From: Bifidobacterium minimum
Lineage (GTDB): Bacteria; Actinomycetota; Actinomycetes; Actinomycetales; Bifidobacteriaceae
Assembly: GCF_000741645.1 (NCBI RefSeq)
Contig: NZ_JGZD01000009.1
Location: 372,001 to 436,000, forward strand
Direction: 5' to 3'
Length of the DNA stretch: 64,000 nucleotides
Below are positions 39,566 to 49,192 of this stretch, piece after piece. The first letter of the stretch is position 1. The number at the start of each line of letters is the position of its first letter. The translations under genes and the position numbers were made by a program. Under the pieces are notes generated by a model that was not told the DNA's origin, ran no database searches, and was given only the letters and a program-made list of their open reading frames with translations.

Positions 39566-39850
39566 ATGGCATTCGGTACCGAACCAACACCCACAGGGCT
39601 TGCGAACCCGTCCATCGACGATCTCATGAAGCATGCGGACTCGCAGTATGCTCTGGCGATTTTCGCGGCCAAACGCGCGCGGCAGATCAACGACTATTTC
39701 ACGCAGCTCAACGAGGGGCTTCTGCAGAACGTGGGTCCTCTGGTCGAGTATCAGAATCAGGAGAAGCCGCTGTCCATCGCGTTCCGCGAGATCAACGAGG
39801 GGCTGCTCGAGGAGACTCTGGGCGCGGACGATCCGACCGAGGGCAACTGA
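39566..39850 (+). CDS. rpoZ: RNA polymerase omega subunit
   Basis: 94 residues. It contains the omega core ([32 protein letters not shown]) and a C-terminal helix ([17 protein letters not shown]). It helps assemble beta' into RNA polymerase. Conserved actinobacterial neighbour of gmk and metK, although here ilvD and the tetR/SPW genes have been inserted between gmk and rpoZ. Confidence 0.95.
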   Translation: MAFGTEPTPTGLANPSIDDLMKHADSQYALAIFAAKRARQINDYFTQLNEGLLQNVGPLVEYQNQEKPLSIAFREINEGLLEETLGADDPTEGN

Positions 39851-40038
39851 GTCCAAGGGCAAGTCCAAGAACCATCACGACGGTTGCCGGGTCGCGCCAT
39901 GCACCCCGCGACTTGTCATATTCGGAGCTATCGGATTATCCGTTCGGCCACACGCGCAATCACGGACTGCTGTCGGGGCACCCGGGCAGACTGCTCCGTG
40001 AACGGTGGCGTGGCGACGGCAAGGTGAGGTGAGGTCGC

Positions 40039-41253
40039 ATGGAGCGACGATTGATTTCCGCGGAATCGGTCACGGAGGGCCATCCCGACAAGGTGTGCGA
40101 CCAGATTTCGGACGCCATCCTCGACGACCTGCTTCGGCAGGATCCCCATTCCCATGTGGCGGTGGAGACCTCCGCCACGACGGGACAGTTCTTCGTGTTC
40201 GGCGAGGTGACCAGCGAGGGCTACAGCGACGTGCAGTCCATCGTGCGCTCAGTGGTGCGCGACATCGGATACACCAGTTCCACCATAGGGCTGGACGCCG
40301 ATTCATGCGGCGTGCTCGTGGCCCTGAGCGGTCAGAGCGCCGAAATCAACCAGGGCGTTGACCGTCTCGGCGCCGGTCAGGAGTCCACGGCATCCCGCGA
40401 GGAGAGGTACGAGGCTCAGGGGGCCGGCGATCAGGGAGTGATGTTCGGGTACGCCTGTGACGAGACTCCCGCCCTGATGCCGCTGCCGATTTATCTGGCA
40501 CACCGTCTGGCCTACCGTCTGGCGCAGGTGCGCAAGCAGGGGATCGTCAGGCATCTTCGGCCGGATGGCAAAACGCAGGTCACCATCGAATACGATGCGA
40601 ACGATAAGCCCGTCCGCATCGACACCGTCCTCATCTCGACACAGCACGATCCCGAGGTGTCCCGTGAATGGCTCGGAGACCAGCTGTCGAGCCACGTCAT
40701 CGAGCCGGTTCTCGACGAGGTGTGCGGGCGGACCATCAGACATGACGATTTCCGCATGCTGGTGAATCCCACCGGATCGTTCGTGCTGGGCGGACCCGCC
40801 GCGGACGCCGGTCTGACCGGCCGAAAGATCATCGTCGACACCTACGGAGGGGCCGCACACCATGGCGGCGGAGCGTTCTCCGGCAAGGACCCCAGCAAGG
40901 TCGATCGTTCGGCCGCCTACGCGGCCAGGTGGGTCGCCAAGAACATCGTGGCCGCTGGGCTGGCCCATCGGGTCGAGGTTCAGGTGGCCTATGCGATCGG
41001 CGTCGCCGACCCCGTCAGCGTCAACGTCGAGACCTATGGGACCGAGTGCGACGGCGTCAGCCGCGACGACATCCAGCGTGCGGTCCGCGAGGTCTTCGAT
41101 CTGCGTCCCGCCGCGATTATCGACGAGCTTGATCTTCTGAGGCCGATCTACGCGAAAACCGCGGCCTATGGGCATTTCGGCCGTGATGACGAGGATTTCA
41201 CCTGGGAGAGGACCGATCGGGTCGGGTCCCTTCGCGAAACCCTGGGACGCTAG
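40039..41253 (+). CDS. metK: S-adenosylmethionine synthetase
   Basis: 404 residues, making SAM from methionine and ATP. Motifs are [34 protein letters not shown], and [20 protein letters not shown]. The ATG follows a GGTGAGGTGAGG leader. The 188-bp gap after rpoZ shows no recognisable SAM riboswitch. The SAM-using cfa gene lies 62 bp downstream. Confidence 0.98.
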   Translation: MERRLISAESVTEGHPDKVCDQISDAILDDLLRQDPHSHVAVETSATTGQFFVFGEVTSEGYSDVQSIVRSVVRDIGYTSSTIGLDADSCGVLVALSGQSAEINQGVDRLGAGQESTASREERYEAQGAGDQGVMFGYACDETPALMPLPIYLAHRLAYRLAQVRKQGIVRHLRPDGKTQVTIEYDANDKPVRIDTVLISTQHDPEVSREWLGDQLSSHVIEPVLDEVCGRTIRHDDFRMLVNPTGSFVLGGPAADAGLTGRKIIVDTYGGAAHHGGGAFSGKDPSKVDRSAAYAARWVAKNIVAAGLAHRVEVQVAYAIGVADPVSVNVETYGTECDGVSRDDIQRAVREVFDLRPAAIIDELDLLRPIYAKTAAYGHFGRDDEDFTWERTDRVGSLRETLGR

Positions 41254-41315
41254 GGTGCTTATGGAGGCGTAGGCGGATAAGCCCAGGCCGGTGCCCATGT
41301 GATAAAGGAGGTCAT

Positions 41316-42599
41316 ATGGCAGGGATGTCAGTGGCGGATATGGCGGGTCTGTTCCTCAGGCCGGATGCGCCGATCAGGATCGAGGCCTTCGACGGATCAT
41401 CGTTGGGTCCGCACGACGCTCCCGTTTGTATTCAGGTGAAGAATTCACGTGCCGTGTACTACATGGCCGAGCATCCCGGCGAGCTCGGGCTGGCCCGTGC
41501 GTATCTTCAGGGCGACATCGACTCCCCGCAGCTCATCCCGGCGGATCCCTACGAGGTGTTCAAGGGGCTCACCGCGGTCAAGCCCTACGTGCGCAGACCG
41601 GATCCCCGTGGACTGGCGCGGGCCCTTGCAACGATCGCGTCCCATGGGATCCGTCTCCCGCATGCGCCGGCCATCGAGGGGCCCAGCCGTCTCAAGCGCC
41701 TGAGCGAAGGGCTTGTTCCCCACAGCAAGGCCGGAGACGCGGCGACCGTCAGCTATCACTATGACCAGTCGAACGAGTTCTATGCGATGTTCCTCGGACC
41801 GTCGATGACGTATACCTGCGCGCTGTTCGACTCGCCCGCGACGTCTCTGGAGGATGCCCAGAAGGCCAAGCTCAATCTGGTTCTCGACAAGCTTGGGCTC
41901 AAGGCGGGCGACCGTCTGCTCGACATCGGATGCGGATGGGGATCCATGGAGATCCTCGCGGCGCGCCGCGGCATACACGTTCTTGGCGTGACGCTGTCGC
42001 AGGAGCAGGTGTCATGGGGGCAGGAATGGATTCGTCGTGAAGGGCTTGAGGACGTCGCCGAGGTCCGGCTGATGGACTACCGGGATGTTCCCGAGACGGG
42101 ATTCGACGCCGTGTGCTCTCTGGGAATGATGGAGCATGTCGGCATCAAGCACTACCCGCAGTACTTCGCCGAGATATTCGACAAGCTCAAGCCCGGCGGG
42201 ATGCTCCTCAACCACCAGATCACCAGAACCAATTCGTACGTCGGGAAATCCGCGGGGCCCTTCATCGACCGCTATATATTCCCGGATGGGCAGCTGGCAT
42301 CTCCCGGGGAGATCGAGACCAAGATCCATGACGCGGGCTTCGAGGTCGTCCATGAGGAGAACCTGCGTCAGCATTACGCGTTGACGCTGCATCATTGGAA
42401 CGCGAATCTCCGCAGTCATTGGGACGAGGCCGTGGCGCTGGTCGGGGAGCCCAAGGCGAGGCTGTGGGGCCTGTATATGGCGGGCTGCGCGCTGAACTTC
42501 GAACTCAACACGATCCAGATCCATCAGTATCTATGCGTGCGGCCGGGATCCGATGGAACCGACGCGTATCCGTTGAGACCATGGTGGGACGCGCGCTGA
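41316..42599 (+). CDS. cfa: Cyclopropane-fatty-acyl-phospholipid synthase
   Basis: 427 residues. It methylenates unsaturated acyl chains of phospholipids with SAM, stiffening the membrane under acid and other stress. The N-terminal lipid-binding half has the substrate-contact motif YHYDQSNEFYAMFLGPSMTYTCA; the methyltransferase part carries LLDIGCGWGSMEILAA and the bicarbonate-site region SLGMMEHVG. A near-perfect SD (AAAGGAGGT) precedes the ATG. Its last 19 bases overlap the priA start. Confidence 0.95.
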   Translation: MAGMSVADMAGLFLRPDAPIRIEAFDGSSLGPHDAPVCIQVKNSRAVYYMAEHPGELGLARAYLQGDIDSPQLIPADPYEVFKGLTAVKPYVRRPDPRGLARALATIASHGIRLPHAPAIEGPSRLKRLSEGLVPHSKAGDAATVSYHYDQSNEFYAMFLGPSMTYTCALFDSPATSLEDAQKAKLNLVLDKLGLKAGDRLLDIGCGWGSMEILAARRGIHVLGVTLSQEQVSWGQEWIRREGLEDVAEVRLMDYRDVPETGFDAVCSLGMMEHVGIKHYPQYFAEIFDKLKPGGMLLNHQITRTNSYVGKSAGPFIDRYIFPDGQLASPGEIETKIHDAGFEVVHEENLRQHYALTLHHWNANLRSHWDEAVALVGEPKARLWGLYMAGCALNFELNTIQIHQYLCVRPGSDGTDAYPLRPWWDAR

Positions 42600-44959
42600 C
42601 GGCGGATCCGTCGGGTCCGAACGCTGCCGGATCGACGGGCGGGGAAGACGGGCCGGTTGCCAGACAGCCGGCCTTCGTGGGAATGGCGCCGCGCAGGCGT
42701 CGCGCGCGCCCAAAGACGGCACCTCGGATATCCGACGCATTGCCGGTGGCCCATGTGGTGCTTGACGTTCAGGCGGTCCACCTCGGCGCGGATTTCGACT
42801 ATCTGATTCCCGCATCGCTTGACGACGAGGCTGTTCCCGGGAGTCTGGTGAGGGTCCGCTTCGGGACGCGCCGCGTCAACGGAGTCCTCTGGGGCAGGGG
42901 TGATTCCAGCGACGTCCCCGCATCCGGTCTGAGGCCGCTGGAAAATGTTCTGACGAGGGATCTCGTCCCCGCGGAGCTGAGATCGGACATCGAGGCCATC
43001 GCCGATGCCTATGGAGGGACCAGAGCCAATATCCTCCGTCTGGCGATACCCCCGCGATCGGCGGCCGTGGACTCGTTGTGGACGCGATCCGCGAGTGAGT
43101 CCGACGGCTCCGTGCCGGCGTCCGCGGACGGGGTCCTCCGCCGTCGTCTGCGTCCGGTCGGCATGGAGATGACACGGTCGTATGATCGGTCGGATGCCGT
43201 TCTGGCGTCCCTGGATCGAGAGGGATTCGCGTCGTTCGTCGTCGACTCGGCGCCGGGGCCTGACCATTGCGAGAGATACGTCGCCTGGATGGCGGGGGAG
43301 GCGCTGCTGAGAGGTCTTTCGGCGGTGGCGGTGCTTCCCGATATGCGAAGCACCCGGCGCGTCGCCCGGATGCTGGACGGCTGGGGGCTTTCCGTCGATG
43401 GGATCGGGGGCGCCTCGCGTGGCGTTGCTGATGCGGGGGACGGCCCTGGCGATGGGATCCGTGACGGCGGGGTTCATGACGGCGACGGGAGCCGCGACGG
43501 TCGGGACCATGATGTCGTGGTTCTTGCGGCGTCCATGCCTCCCGCCAACCGTTACGCGGCCTTTCGCGAGGCCGCATCCGGTCGCGCCCGATGCGTTATC
43601 GGCCCCCGCGCCGCGATGTACGCGCCGGTGTCGGGCCGGGCGGTTTTCATCATCATGGACGACGCCGCCTATCAGCAGGCCGATGGCATGATGCCTTACG
43701 CCCAGGCTCGCGGGGTGATGCGACTGCGGGCGAGGCGGCATAACGGGGTGTTCATGGCCGTGTCGCGTGTGAGAAGCGCCCTCAGCCAATGGGAGTGCGA
43801 CGGTCCGTCCGAGGGGCCGGACGATGGTCTGGTCGAGGGAGGCTCGGTCGCGGTGCGCCCGACAAGCCGCGTGATCGGTGAGACGCTGCCGGCTTTTCGT
43901 TGGCTGAACCGCGAGAATCTTATTCGATGGAACGATCCGACGGTGGGCGCCCGCATACCCCGCACCGCCGTCCGTGTTCTGTCCGCCGCGGTCCGTGAGG
44001 GCCCGGTGCTGTTCTCGATACCGAAGGACATGGCCGATCCGGTGTTGGGGTGCTCGACGTGCCACCGCCTCGCCCGATGCCGCAGATGCACGGGCCCCCT
44101 GTCCCGTCGGGATTCCGGCGCCGCCCGATGCCAATGGTGCGGAGCCCCGGCTACGGGGTGGACGTGCCGTCATTGCGGAGGGAGTCGGATGGCGCCGGTG
44201 CGGGTGGGATCGACCGGTACCGTGCGGCAGATCTCCGAGCTGTTCCCCGGGGTGCCCATAGCCGTGTCGTCCCCCGTGTCCCCCGCAGGCCCTCTGTCGA
44301 CGGTTGAGGATGCCCCATGCCTTGTCGTGGCCGTTTCGGGCTTCGAACCGCGCGTGCGCACGGTGTCGGGAGATGAAGGCCCGTACAGGGCCGTCGCGAT
44401 TCTCGATGCGTGGACCAGCCTGTATGCCCAGGGCGTCGACGCGCGTTACGACGTGCTGTCGATGTGGATGAGGGCGATGTCCTGCGCCGCGGGCGTGGGG
44501 GCGAGGGGCAGGGCGATGCTTATCGGCGAAACCGATCCGCTGCTTGTCGAGGCCATGCGATCGTGGGATTGCGCCATCGTGTCGCGGCATGAGGTCGATG
44601 AGCGCCGGGAAGCGGGCCTTCCCCCCGCGCTGAGCGCCGCGTGCGTCTGGGGGGCGCGACCGAGCGTCATGGGGCTGCTTCGGCAGGTGGGGGCCCTGGG
44701 TGGCGACCTTGCCGAGGTGACGATGCAGGATGGGGTCTCCATACCATCCGTTCTCGGGCCGGTGCCGATTCCGCCGCCGAGGACGTTGGACGCGCGCGAG
44801 CTCGAACAGACGCGCGATCGGGTCAAGGCCGTCATCAGGGTCCCGCATCGACGACGCGGTGAGCTGGCGGTGAGACTGCGCGAGCGGAGCGCCTGGCACG
44901 TCGCCACTCGCGAGCCCGGGGAGCTGCGTTTCGCCCTTGACCCGAAGGATTTCCTGTAG
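42581..44959 (+). CDS. priA: PriA-like primosomal protein with degenerate ATPase
   Basis: About 792 residues. It retains the N-terminal 3'-DNA-binding domain (VAHVVLDVQAVHLGADFDYLIP) and the paired zinc-binding Cys motifs (CSTC...CRRC...CQWC...CRHC). The helicase core has lost the Walker A loop (GPDHCERYVAWMAGEA in its place) and a clear DEAH box (MDDAAYQQ). Such ATPase-dead PriA' proteins are the rule in actinobacteria. A Gly/Asp-rich low-complexity stretch (about residues 280-310) interrupts the first helicase domain. The start at 42581 overlaps cfa and has only a weak RBS; a later ATG at 42683 is possible. Its presumed role is replication restart loading without unwinding. Confidence 0.88.
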   Translation: MVGRALTADPSGPNAAGSTGGEDGPVARQPAFVGMAPRRRRARPKTAPRISDALPVAHVVLDVQAVHLGADFDYLIPASLDDEAVPGSLVRVRFGTRRVNGVLWGRGDSSDVPASGLRPLENVLTRDLVPAELRSDIEAIADAYGGTRANILRLAIPPRSAAVDSLWTRSASESDGSVPASADGVLRRRLRPVGMEMTRSYDRSDAVLASLDREGFASFVVDSAPGPDHCERYVAWMAGEALLRGLSAVAVLPDMRSTRRVARMLDGWGLSVDGIGGASRGVADAGDGPGDGIRDGGVHDGDGSRDGRDHDVVVLAASMPPANRYAAFREAASGRARCVIGPRAAMYAPVSGRAVFIIMDDAAYQQADGMMPYAQARGVMRLRARRHNGVFMAVSRVRSALSQWECDGPSEGPDDGLVEGGSVAVRPTSRVIGETLPAFRWLNRENLIRWNDPTVGARIPRTAVRVLSAAVREGPVLFSIPKDMADPVLGCSTCHRLARCRRCTGPLSRRDSGAARCQWCGAPATGWTCRHCGGSRMAPVRVGSTGTVRQISELFPGVPIAVSSPVSPAGPLSTVEDAPCLVVAVSGFEPRVRTVSGDEGPYRAVAILDAWTSLYAQGVDARYDVLSMWMRAMSCAAGVGARGRAMLIGETDPLLVEAMRSWDCAIVSRHEVDERREAGLPPALSAACVWGARPSVMGLLRQVGALGGDLAEVTMQDGVSIPSVLGPVPIPPPRTLDARELEQTRDRVKAVIRVPHRRRGELAVRLRERSAWHVATREPGELRFALDPKDFL

Positions 44960-44970
44960 AGCCTGTAGGG
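44953..44970. repeat. 9-bp duplication at the priA stop
   Basis: CCTGTAGAG (44953-44961) and CCTGTAGGG (44962-44970). The stop TAG (44957-44959) is followed by a second in-frame TAG nine bases later. Confidence 0.6.
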
Positions 44971-45019
44971 CTTCGGGCGGATTCCCGCCGTCCGATTCCC
45001 ATGAAACCGTGCCGTCGTC

Positions 45020-45025
45020 TACAAT
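45020..45025 (+). promoter_or_regulatory. Candidate -10 of fmt
   Basis: TACAAT (five of six), with a weak TTCCCA about 18 bp upstream, in the 155-bp gap between priA and fmt and 90 bp before the fmt ATG. Confidence 0.5.
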
Positions 45026-45114
45026 CGTGGGATGCGCCCCATGGTGTTGCCTGTCGTCGGCGCGAATATGCCGGTCCATGGTGCGATGGCCGGTGGAAGG
45101 GATAATCGTCCATC

Positions 45115-46080
45115 ATGCTCAAAGTGCTTTTTGCCGGTACCCCCGATGTCGCGGTCCCGTCCCTGATGGCTCTGGCCCAGGACACGGAGAACTTCGAGGT
45201 CGTCGCCGTGCTGACGCGTCCCGACGCGCCGAGCGGCCGCGGACGTCGGCTCACTCCCAGTCCGGTGAAGACGGCGGCCCTGACCCTGGGCATACCGGTT
45301 CTTGAATGCGACCCCTCCGAGCCGGCGTTCCTCACCGAGCTGATGGCGACGGGGGCCGAGGTCGCCGCGGTGGTCGCCTACGGCCGCATCCTTCATCAGG
45401 ACGTTCTCGACGCGCTGCCCCGAGGATGGTACAACCTGCACTTCTCGCTGCTTCCTCAATGGAGGGGGGCCGCGCCCGTCCAGAGGTCGATCTGGTCGGG
45501 GGACACCGTGACCGGCGCGACCGTTTTCCGCATCACCGCCGGTATGGATTCGGGGCCGATCCTCTCGCAGGCCACGGTGAGCATCGGCCCCCATGAGACG
45601 TCCGGGGAGCTGCTGGAACGGCTGTCCCACGACGGCTCCAACCTGCTGCATGCCACCCTGCGGGCGCTGGACGAGAACCGCATCCATCCGGTCGAGCAGT
45701 CCGACGGGTCGTACGATCGTGCCGACAAGATCCGCACCGAGGACGCCCGCATCCGCTTCGATGTTCCCGTGTTCGCGGTGGATCGTCAGATCAGGGCGTG
45801 CACGCCGGCTCCCGGGGCGTGGTGCGTGGTGCATGCGGGCGACGGGGAGCGCAGCGAGAAGCTCCATGTCATCCAGGCCTCCCCGGCATCCATGGAGAAT
45901 CCCCAGACGCCGGATTCGCTGGCGCCGGGCCGTCTGGCCGTGGGGAAGCGCAACGTATGGGTGGGCACTCTGACATCACCGCTTGAGCTTCTGCGCGTCA
46001 AGGCGCAGGGACGACAGGAGATGTCCGCGGCCGACTGGGCGCGTGGCGCCCGTCTGGGGGTCGGCGCACGCTGCGACTGA
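45115..46080 (+). CDS. fmt: Methionyl-tRNA formyltransferase
   Basis: 321 residues. It formylates initiator Met-tRNA using 10-formyl-tetrahydrofolate. The N-terminal formyltransferase fold has MLKVLFAGTPDVAVPSL, the folate/catalytic segment NLHFSLLPQWRGAAPVQ, and the Asp-containing AGMDSGPI; a C-terminal OB domain follows. Conserved actinobacterial neighbour of priA. Convergent with serB, with a 22-bp gap. Confidence 0.97.
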   Translation: MLKVLFAGTPDVAVPSLMALAQDTENFEVVAVLTRPDAPSGRGRRLTPSPVKTAALTLGIPVLECDPSEPAFLTELMATGAEVAAVVAYGRILHQDVLDALPRGWYNLHFSLLPQWRGAAPVQRSIWSGDTVTGATVFRITAGMDSGPILSQATVSIGPHETSGELLERLSHDGSNLLHATLRALDENRIHPVEQSDGSYDRADKIRTEDARIRFDVPVFAVDRQIRACTPAPGAWCVVHAGDGERSEKLHVIQASPASMENPQTPDSLAPGRLAVGKRNVWVGTLTSPLELLRVKAQGRQEMSAADWARGARLGVGARCD

Positions 46081-46102
46081 CGCCGCCGACGCCGCCGGGG
46101 CC

Positions 46103-46858
46103 TCAGCGAAGGTAGTCGAGCACCAGCCGCAGATCGCGGACGTTTATGCGGTGCGGCGCCGCCTTCTGGACGCCGGGCTTGGCGCAGAAGGCGATGCCCA
46201 GCCGTGCCTCACGGATCATGGGGACGTCGTTGGCCCCGTCCCCGATGGCCACCGTCTGGGACATGGGGATCCCATCGTCATGGGCCCATTGGCGCAGGGC
46301 CGCGAGCTTCGTGTCACGGGTCACGACATCCCCGCGCAGCCTTCCGGTGAGCACCCCGTCGCGGACTCCGAGACCGTTGGCCAGCCAGTGGTCGATGCGG
46401 GCGTCGTGCGCCAGTCTGTCGACGATCTCGTGGAATCCACCCGAGACGACGCCGACCTTCCACCCGTGGGAGTGAAGCGTGTCGATGAGGTCCACGGCCC
46501 CCGGGGTGAAGTGGAGACCCGCGTAGACGTCGTCAAGCACCGACAGGGGGAGCCCCTCCAGCAGCGACACGCCGGCGTCGAGAGCCTGCCGGAAGTCTAT
46601 CCCCCCCTCCATCGCCTGACGCGTCAGCCGTGCGATACGTTCTCCCAGGCCCGCGGCCTTGCCCAGTTCGTCGATGACCTCCTCGTCGATGAGGGTGGAG
46701 TCGACGTCCATGACCATCAGGCCGGGGTCGGCCAGACGGGGCGCGGCGGGATCGGGCATCCGTTCGGATGGGTTGCCATCGTCACGGTTGCTGTCGTCAT
46801 GCGGAACGTGGGAATCTTGGAAGGACATGTTGACGATTGTCGGAAAGCATGGGGACAA
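46103..46858 (-). CDS. serB: Phosphoserine phosphatase (HAD family)
   Basis: 241-251 residues. It catalyses the last step of serine synthesis. HAD motifs I DVDSTLI, II SGGF and IV GDGANDVPM are intact, and the helical cap and C-terminal GIAFCAKPGVQ match SerB. The frame can start at a TTG (46858) or at an ATG (46828); neither has a good SD, and the N-terminal 40 residues are hydrophilic and unconserved. It lacks the N-terminal ACT domain seen in many SerB. Divergent from dedA with almost no spacer. Confidence 0.92.
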   Translation of the reverse strand: MSPCFPTIVNMSFQDSHVPHDDSNRDDGNPSERMPDPAAPRLADPGLMVMDVDSTLIDEEVIDELGKAAGLGERIARLTRQAMEGGIDFRQALDAGVSLLEGLPLSVLDDVYAGLHFTPGAVDLIDTLHSHGWKVGVVSGGFHEIVDRLAHDARIDHWLANGLGVRDGVLTGRLRGDVVTRDTKLAALRQWAHDDGIPMSQTVAIGDGANDVPMIREARLGIAFCAKPGVQKAAPHRINVRDLRLVLDYLR

Positions 46859-46866
46859 TGGGCGGT

Positions 46867-47595
46867 ATGGATCTTGTTCTTGCTCTCTCCCCCGTACCCC
46901 TGTGTGGCGCCGATGAGGGTCTTATCGGATCCATCACCAGTTGGCTGGTGTCGTTGATGGGGTCGGTGGGGGGTGTGGGGGTGGCTTTCGCCATCGTTCT
47001 CGAATCGGTGTTTCCTCCCATTCCCAGCGAGGTCGTGCTGCCTTTGGCGGGGTTCACGGCGGCCCGCGGCTCGATGGGACTGGTGGAGGCCATCGTATGG
47101 GCCACCATCGGGTCGGTGGTGGGGGCGTGGGTTCTGTACGGCGTGTCACGTGCCGTGGGGCTGCATCGCATCCATCGTGCGGCCGACGTCCTTCCGGGCG
47201 TCGAGCGCGGCGACGTGGAGAAGGCGACCCGATGGTTCGACAGATACGGCACGTGGTCCGTCCTCATCGGCAGGATCGTTCCCGTCGTGCGGTCGCTGAT
47301 CTCGATACCCGCGGGTCTGGCGCGCATGCCCTTCGTGACGTTCTCGCTGTGGACGCTGGTGGGGTCGGCTGTGTGGAACACCGTTCTTGTGGGGGCGGGC
47401 TACGTTCTCGGCGATCAATGGTGTTCGATCCTCGGCGTTCTGGGCGTGTTCGAGAACGTCGTCATCGCCGTCGTCGTGGTCGTCGTGGTCGCGCTGGCGG
47501 GGTATCTGATCCTTCGCGCGATTCGAGCCCACCGGTCGTCGCACGGGGATGAGCGGAAGGACGAGGGGGAGGCCGGGAATGGCGATGGAGACTGA
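46867..47595 (+). CDS. DedA-family membrane protein
   Basis: About 242 residues with four to five hydrophobic segments and both DedA signatures: FPPIPSEVVLPLAGF near the N-terminus and the basic GRIVPVVRSLISIPAG. DedA proteins act in undecaprenyl-phosphate or phospholipid transport and in membrane potential maintenance. In-frame starts also exist at 46837 and 46849; 46867 is chosen from the family's start, and leaderless translation is possible. Its 3' end overlaps arc by 17 bp within an 18-bp duplication. Confidence 0.9.
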   Translation: MDLVLALSPVPLCGADEGLIGSITSWLVSLMGSVGGVGVAFAIVLESVFPPIPSEVVLPLAGFTAARGSMGLVEAIVWATIGSVVGAWVLYGVSRAVGLHRIHRAADVLPGVERGDVEKATRWFDRYGTWSVLIGRIVPVVRSLISIPAGLARMPFVTFSLWTLVGSAVWNTVLVGAGYVLGDQWCSILGVLGVFENVVIAVVVVVVVALAGYLILRAIRAHRSSHGDERKDEGEAGNGDGD

Positions 47596-49192
47596 TGCAG
47601 GGATGGAGACTGATGCGCGGAACGGCAACCGGGGGGAGGACTCCGTGTCCGACGCGTCCCGGTCGGCCCTGGCCGAGCAGAACGACGCCCTGAGGGTTCG
47701 CAACCACAGGCTTGCCCAGGCTCTTGAGCGCGCCGGCAAGGAGCTCGACAAGGCCAAGGCGCGGCTTGATCAGGCACAGGAGCCCCCGTTGACGGTGGCG
47801 ACGATGGTGACGGTCGATTCCGTGCGCTTCGACGCCCAGGGGGTTCGGCACGCGTCCGCCGAGGTGTCCGTCGGTTCGCGCCGGTTGATCGTTCCCGTCT
47901 CCACGGGCGTGGAGCTGTCCCGTTTGTCGCCCGGCGATGCCGTGACGCTGAACGATTCGATGGTTCTGGTGGCCGTGCGCGCGGTGGATCGGCTCGGGCA
48001 GGTCCGGCGCGTCTCCCGACTGCTGGAGGACGGCCGGCTCATCGTCACGGATGGTTCGGGCAATGCCGTGGTGGTCGACAGGGCCGCGTCGATGTCGCAG
48101 GACACGCTGACCGCGGACGATTCGGTCATCATGGATCCGTCGGGACGTTTCGCCGTGGAGGTCGTCAACGGCCATGATGACGCCGATCTTGTGCTCGAGG
48201 AGACGCCCGACGTCGATTTCGACGACATCGGCGGTCTTGACGCCCAGATCGAACGGATACGCGACGCCGTCCAGCTGCCCTTCCTCCATCGTGGGCTTTT
48301 CGAGCGGTACAACCTCCGCCCGCCCAAAGGCGTGCTCCTATACGGGCCTCCCGGCAACGGCAAGACCCTGATCGCCAAGGCCATCGCCAATTCGCTTGCG
48401 GGGATGTCGGACGCGCGGGGCGTGTTCCTGTCGGTGAAGGGTCCCGAGCTGCTCAACAAGTACGTCGGGGAGTCCGAGCGGCTTATCCGCGTGATCTTCC
48501 GCCGGGCGCGTGAACGTGCCGCCGCGGGACGCCCGGTCATCGTCTTCATCGATGAGATGGACTCCCTGCTGCGCACGCGGGGGACGGGCGTTTCGAGCGA
48601 CGTCGAGACCACGATCGTGCCCCAGTTCCTTTCGGAGATGGACGGCGTCGACGGGTTGGGCAACGTCATCGTCATCGGGGCCTCGAACAGGGTCGATATG
48701 ATCGATCCCGCCGTGCTGCGCCCCGGACGGCTCGACGTCAAGATACGGATCGATCGTCCGGGAAGGATCCAGGCCGAGTCGATTCTTCGCCATTACCTCA
48801 CCGAGGATCTTCCCTTCGACGCGGGCGTCCGTCCGCAGGATCTGGTGGGTCTTCTCGCCTCGGACATCTATCGCGTCGACGAGAGCCGGCATGTGTGCGA
48901 CGTTCGTGACGATCAGGGACGGTGGAGTCCGGTGTGGTTCGCCGACGTCACCTCCGGCGCGATGCTGCGCAACATCGTCGACAGAGCCAAGACCGATGCG
49001 GTCAAATCCTCCATCCGATCAGGGTCCGACGTCGCGATCGACGTGGATATGCTCGCGTCCGCGGTCCAGGAGGAGTACGAGCAGACCTGCGATGAGATCC
49101 TGGACGCCGATCCGCAGCAGTGGTCGCGGGTCAACGGCATCGGCGACGGGCGGGTCGTGGCGATCCGCCGTCCCTCGGGGGAGCGGGAATGA
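47579..49192 (+). CDS. arc: ARC/Mpa-type proteasome-associated AAA ATPase
   Basis: 537 residues. Order: short variable N-terminus, coiled coil that captures Pup (about 30-70, with LAEQNDALRVRNHRLAQALE), tandem OB domain (about 75-210), and an AAA module with Walker A GPPGNGKT, Walker B VFIDEMDSLL, sensor region GASNRVDMIDPAVLRPGR. It forms hexameric rings that unfold pupylated proteins. The C-terminus (RPSGERE) lacks the Tyr-containing docking tail used by mycobacterial Mpa to bind the 20S core. The ATG at 47579 has GGGGAGG seven bases upstream. First gene of the pupylation cluster, coupled to dop by ATGA. Confidence 0.95.
   Translation: MAMETDAGMETDARNGNRGEDSVSDASRSALAEQNDALRVRNHRLAQALERAGKELDKAKARLDQAQEPPLTVATMVTVDSVRFDAQGVRHASAEVSVGSRRLIVPVSTGVELSRLSPGDAVTLNDSMVLVAVRAVDRLGQVRRVSRLLEDGRLIVTDGSGNAVVVDRAASMSQDTLTADDSVIMDPSGRFAVEVVNGHDDADLVLEETPDVDFDDIGGLDAQIERIRDAVQLPFLHRGLFERYNLRPPKGVLLYGPPGNGKTLIAKAIANSLAGMSDARGVFLSVKGPELLNKYVGESERLIRVIFRRARERAAAGRPVIVFIDEMDSLLRTRGTGVSSDVETTIVPQFLSEMDGVDGLGNVIVIGASNRVDMIDPAVLRPGRLDVKIRIDRPGRIQAESILRHYLTEDLPFDAGVRPQDLVGLLASDIYRVDESRHVCDVRDDQGRWSPVWFADVTSGAMLRNIVDRAKTDAVKSSIRSGSDVAIDVDMLASAVQEEYEQTCDEILDADPQQWSRVNGIGDGRVVAIRRPSGERE
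47585..47620. repeat. 18-bp tandem duplication over the dedA stop and arc start
   Basis: 47585-47602 and 47603-47620 match at 16 of 18 positions (ATGGAGACTGATGC core). The dedA stop TGA (47593-47595) is repeated in frame at 47611-47613, while arc reads through both copies as METDAG and METDAR. Confidence 0.92.

Noticed and set aside
39851..40036. Small gene between rpoZ and metK
   Set aside because: No frame here has a start with RBS and protein-like composition; treated as leader of metK.
39851..40038. Possible SAM riboswitch upstream of metK
   Set aside because: No recognisable SAM-I or SAM-IV core was seen in the 188-bp gap. Covariance-model search would be decisive.
42524..45079. 851-residue open frame opposite priA
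   Set aside because: His/Arg-rich shadow of the opposite strand; priA has conserved zinc motifs in its frame.
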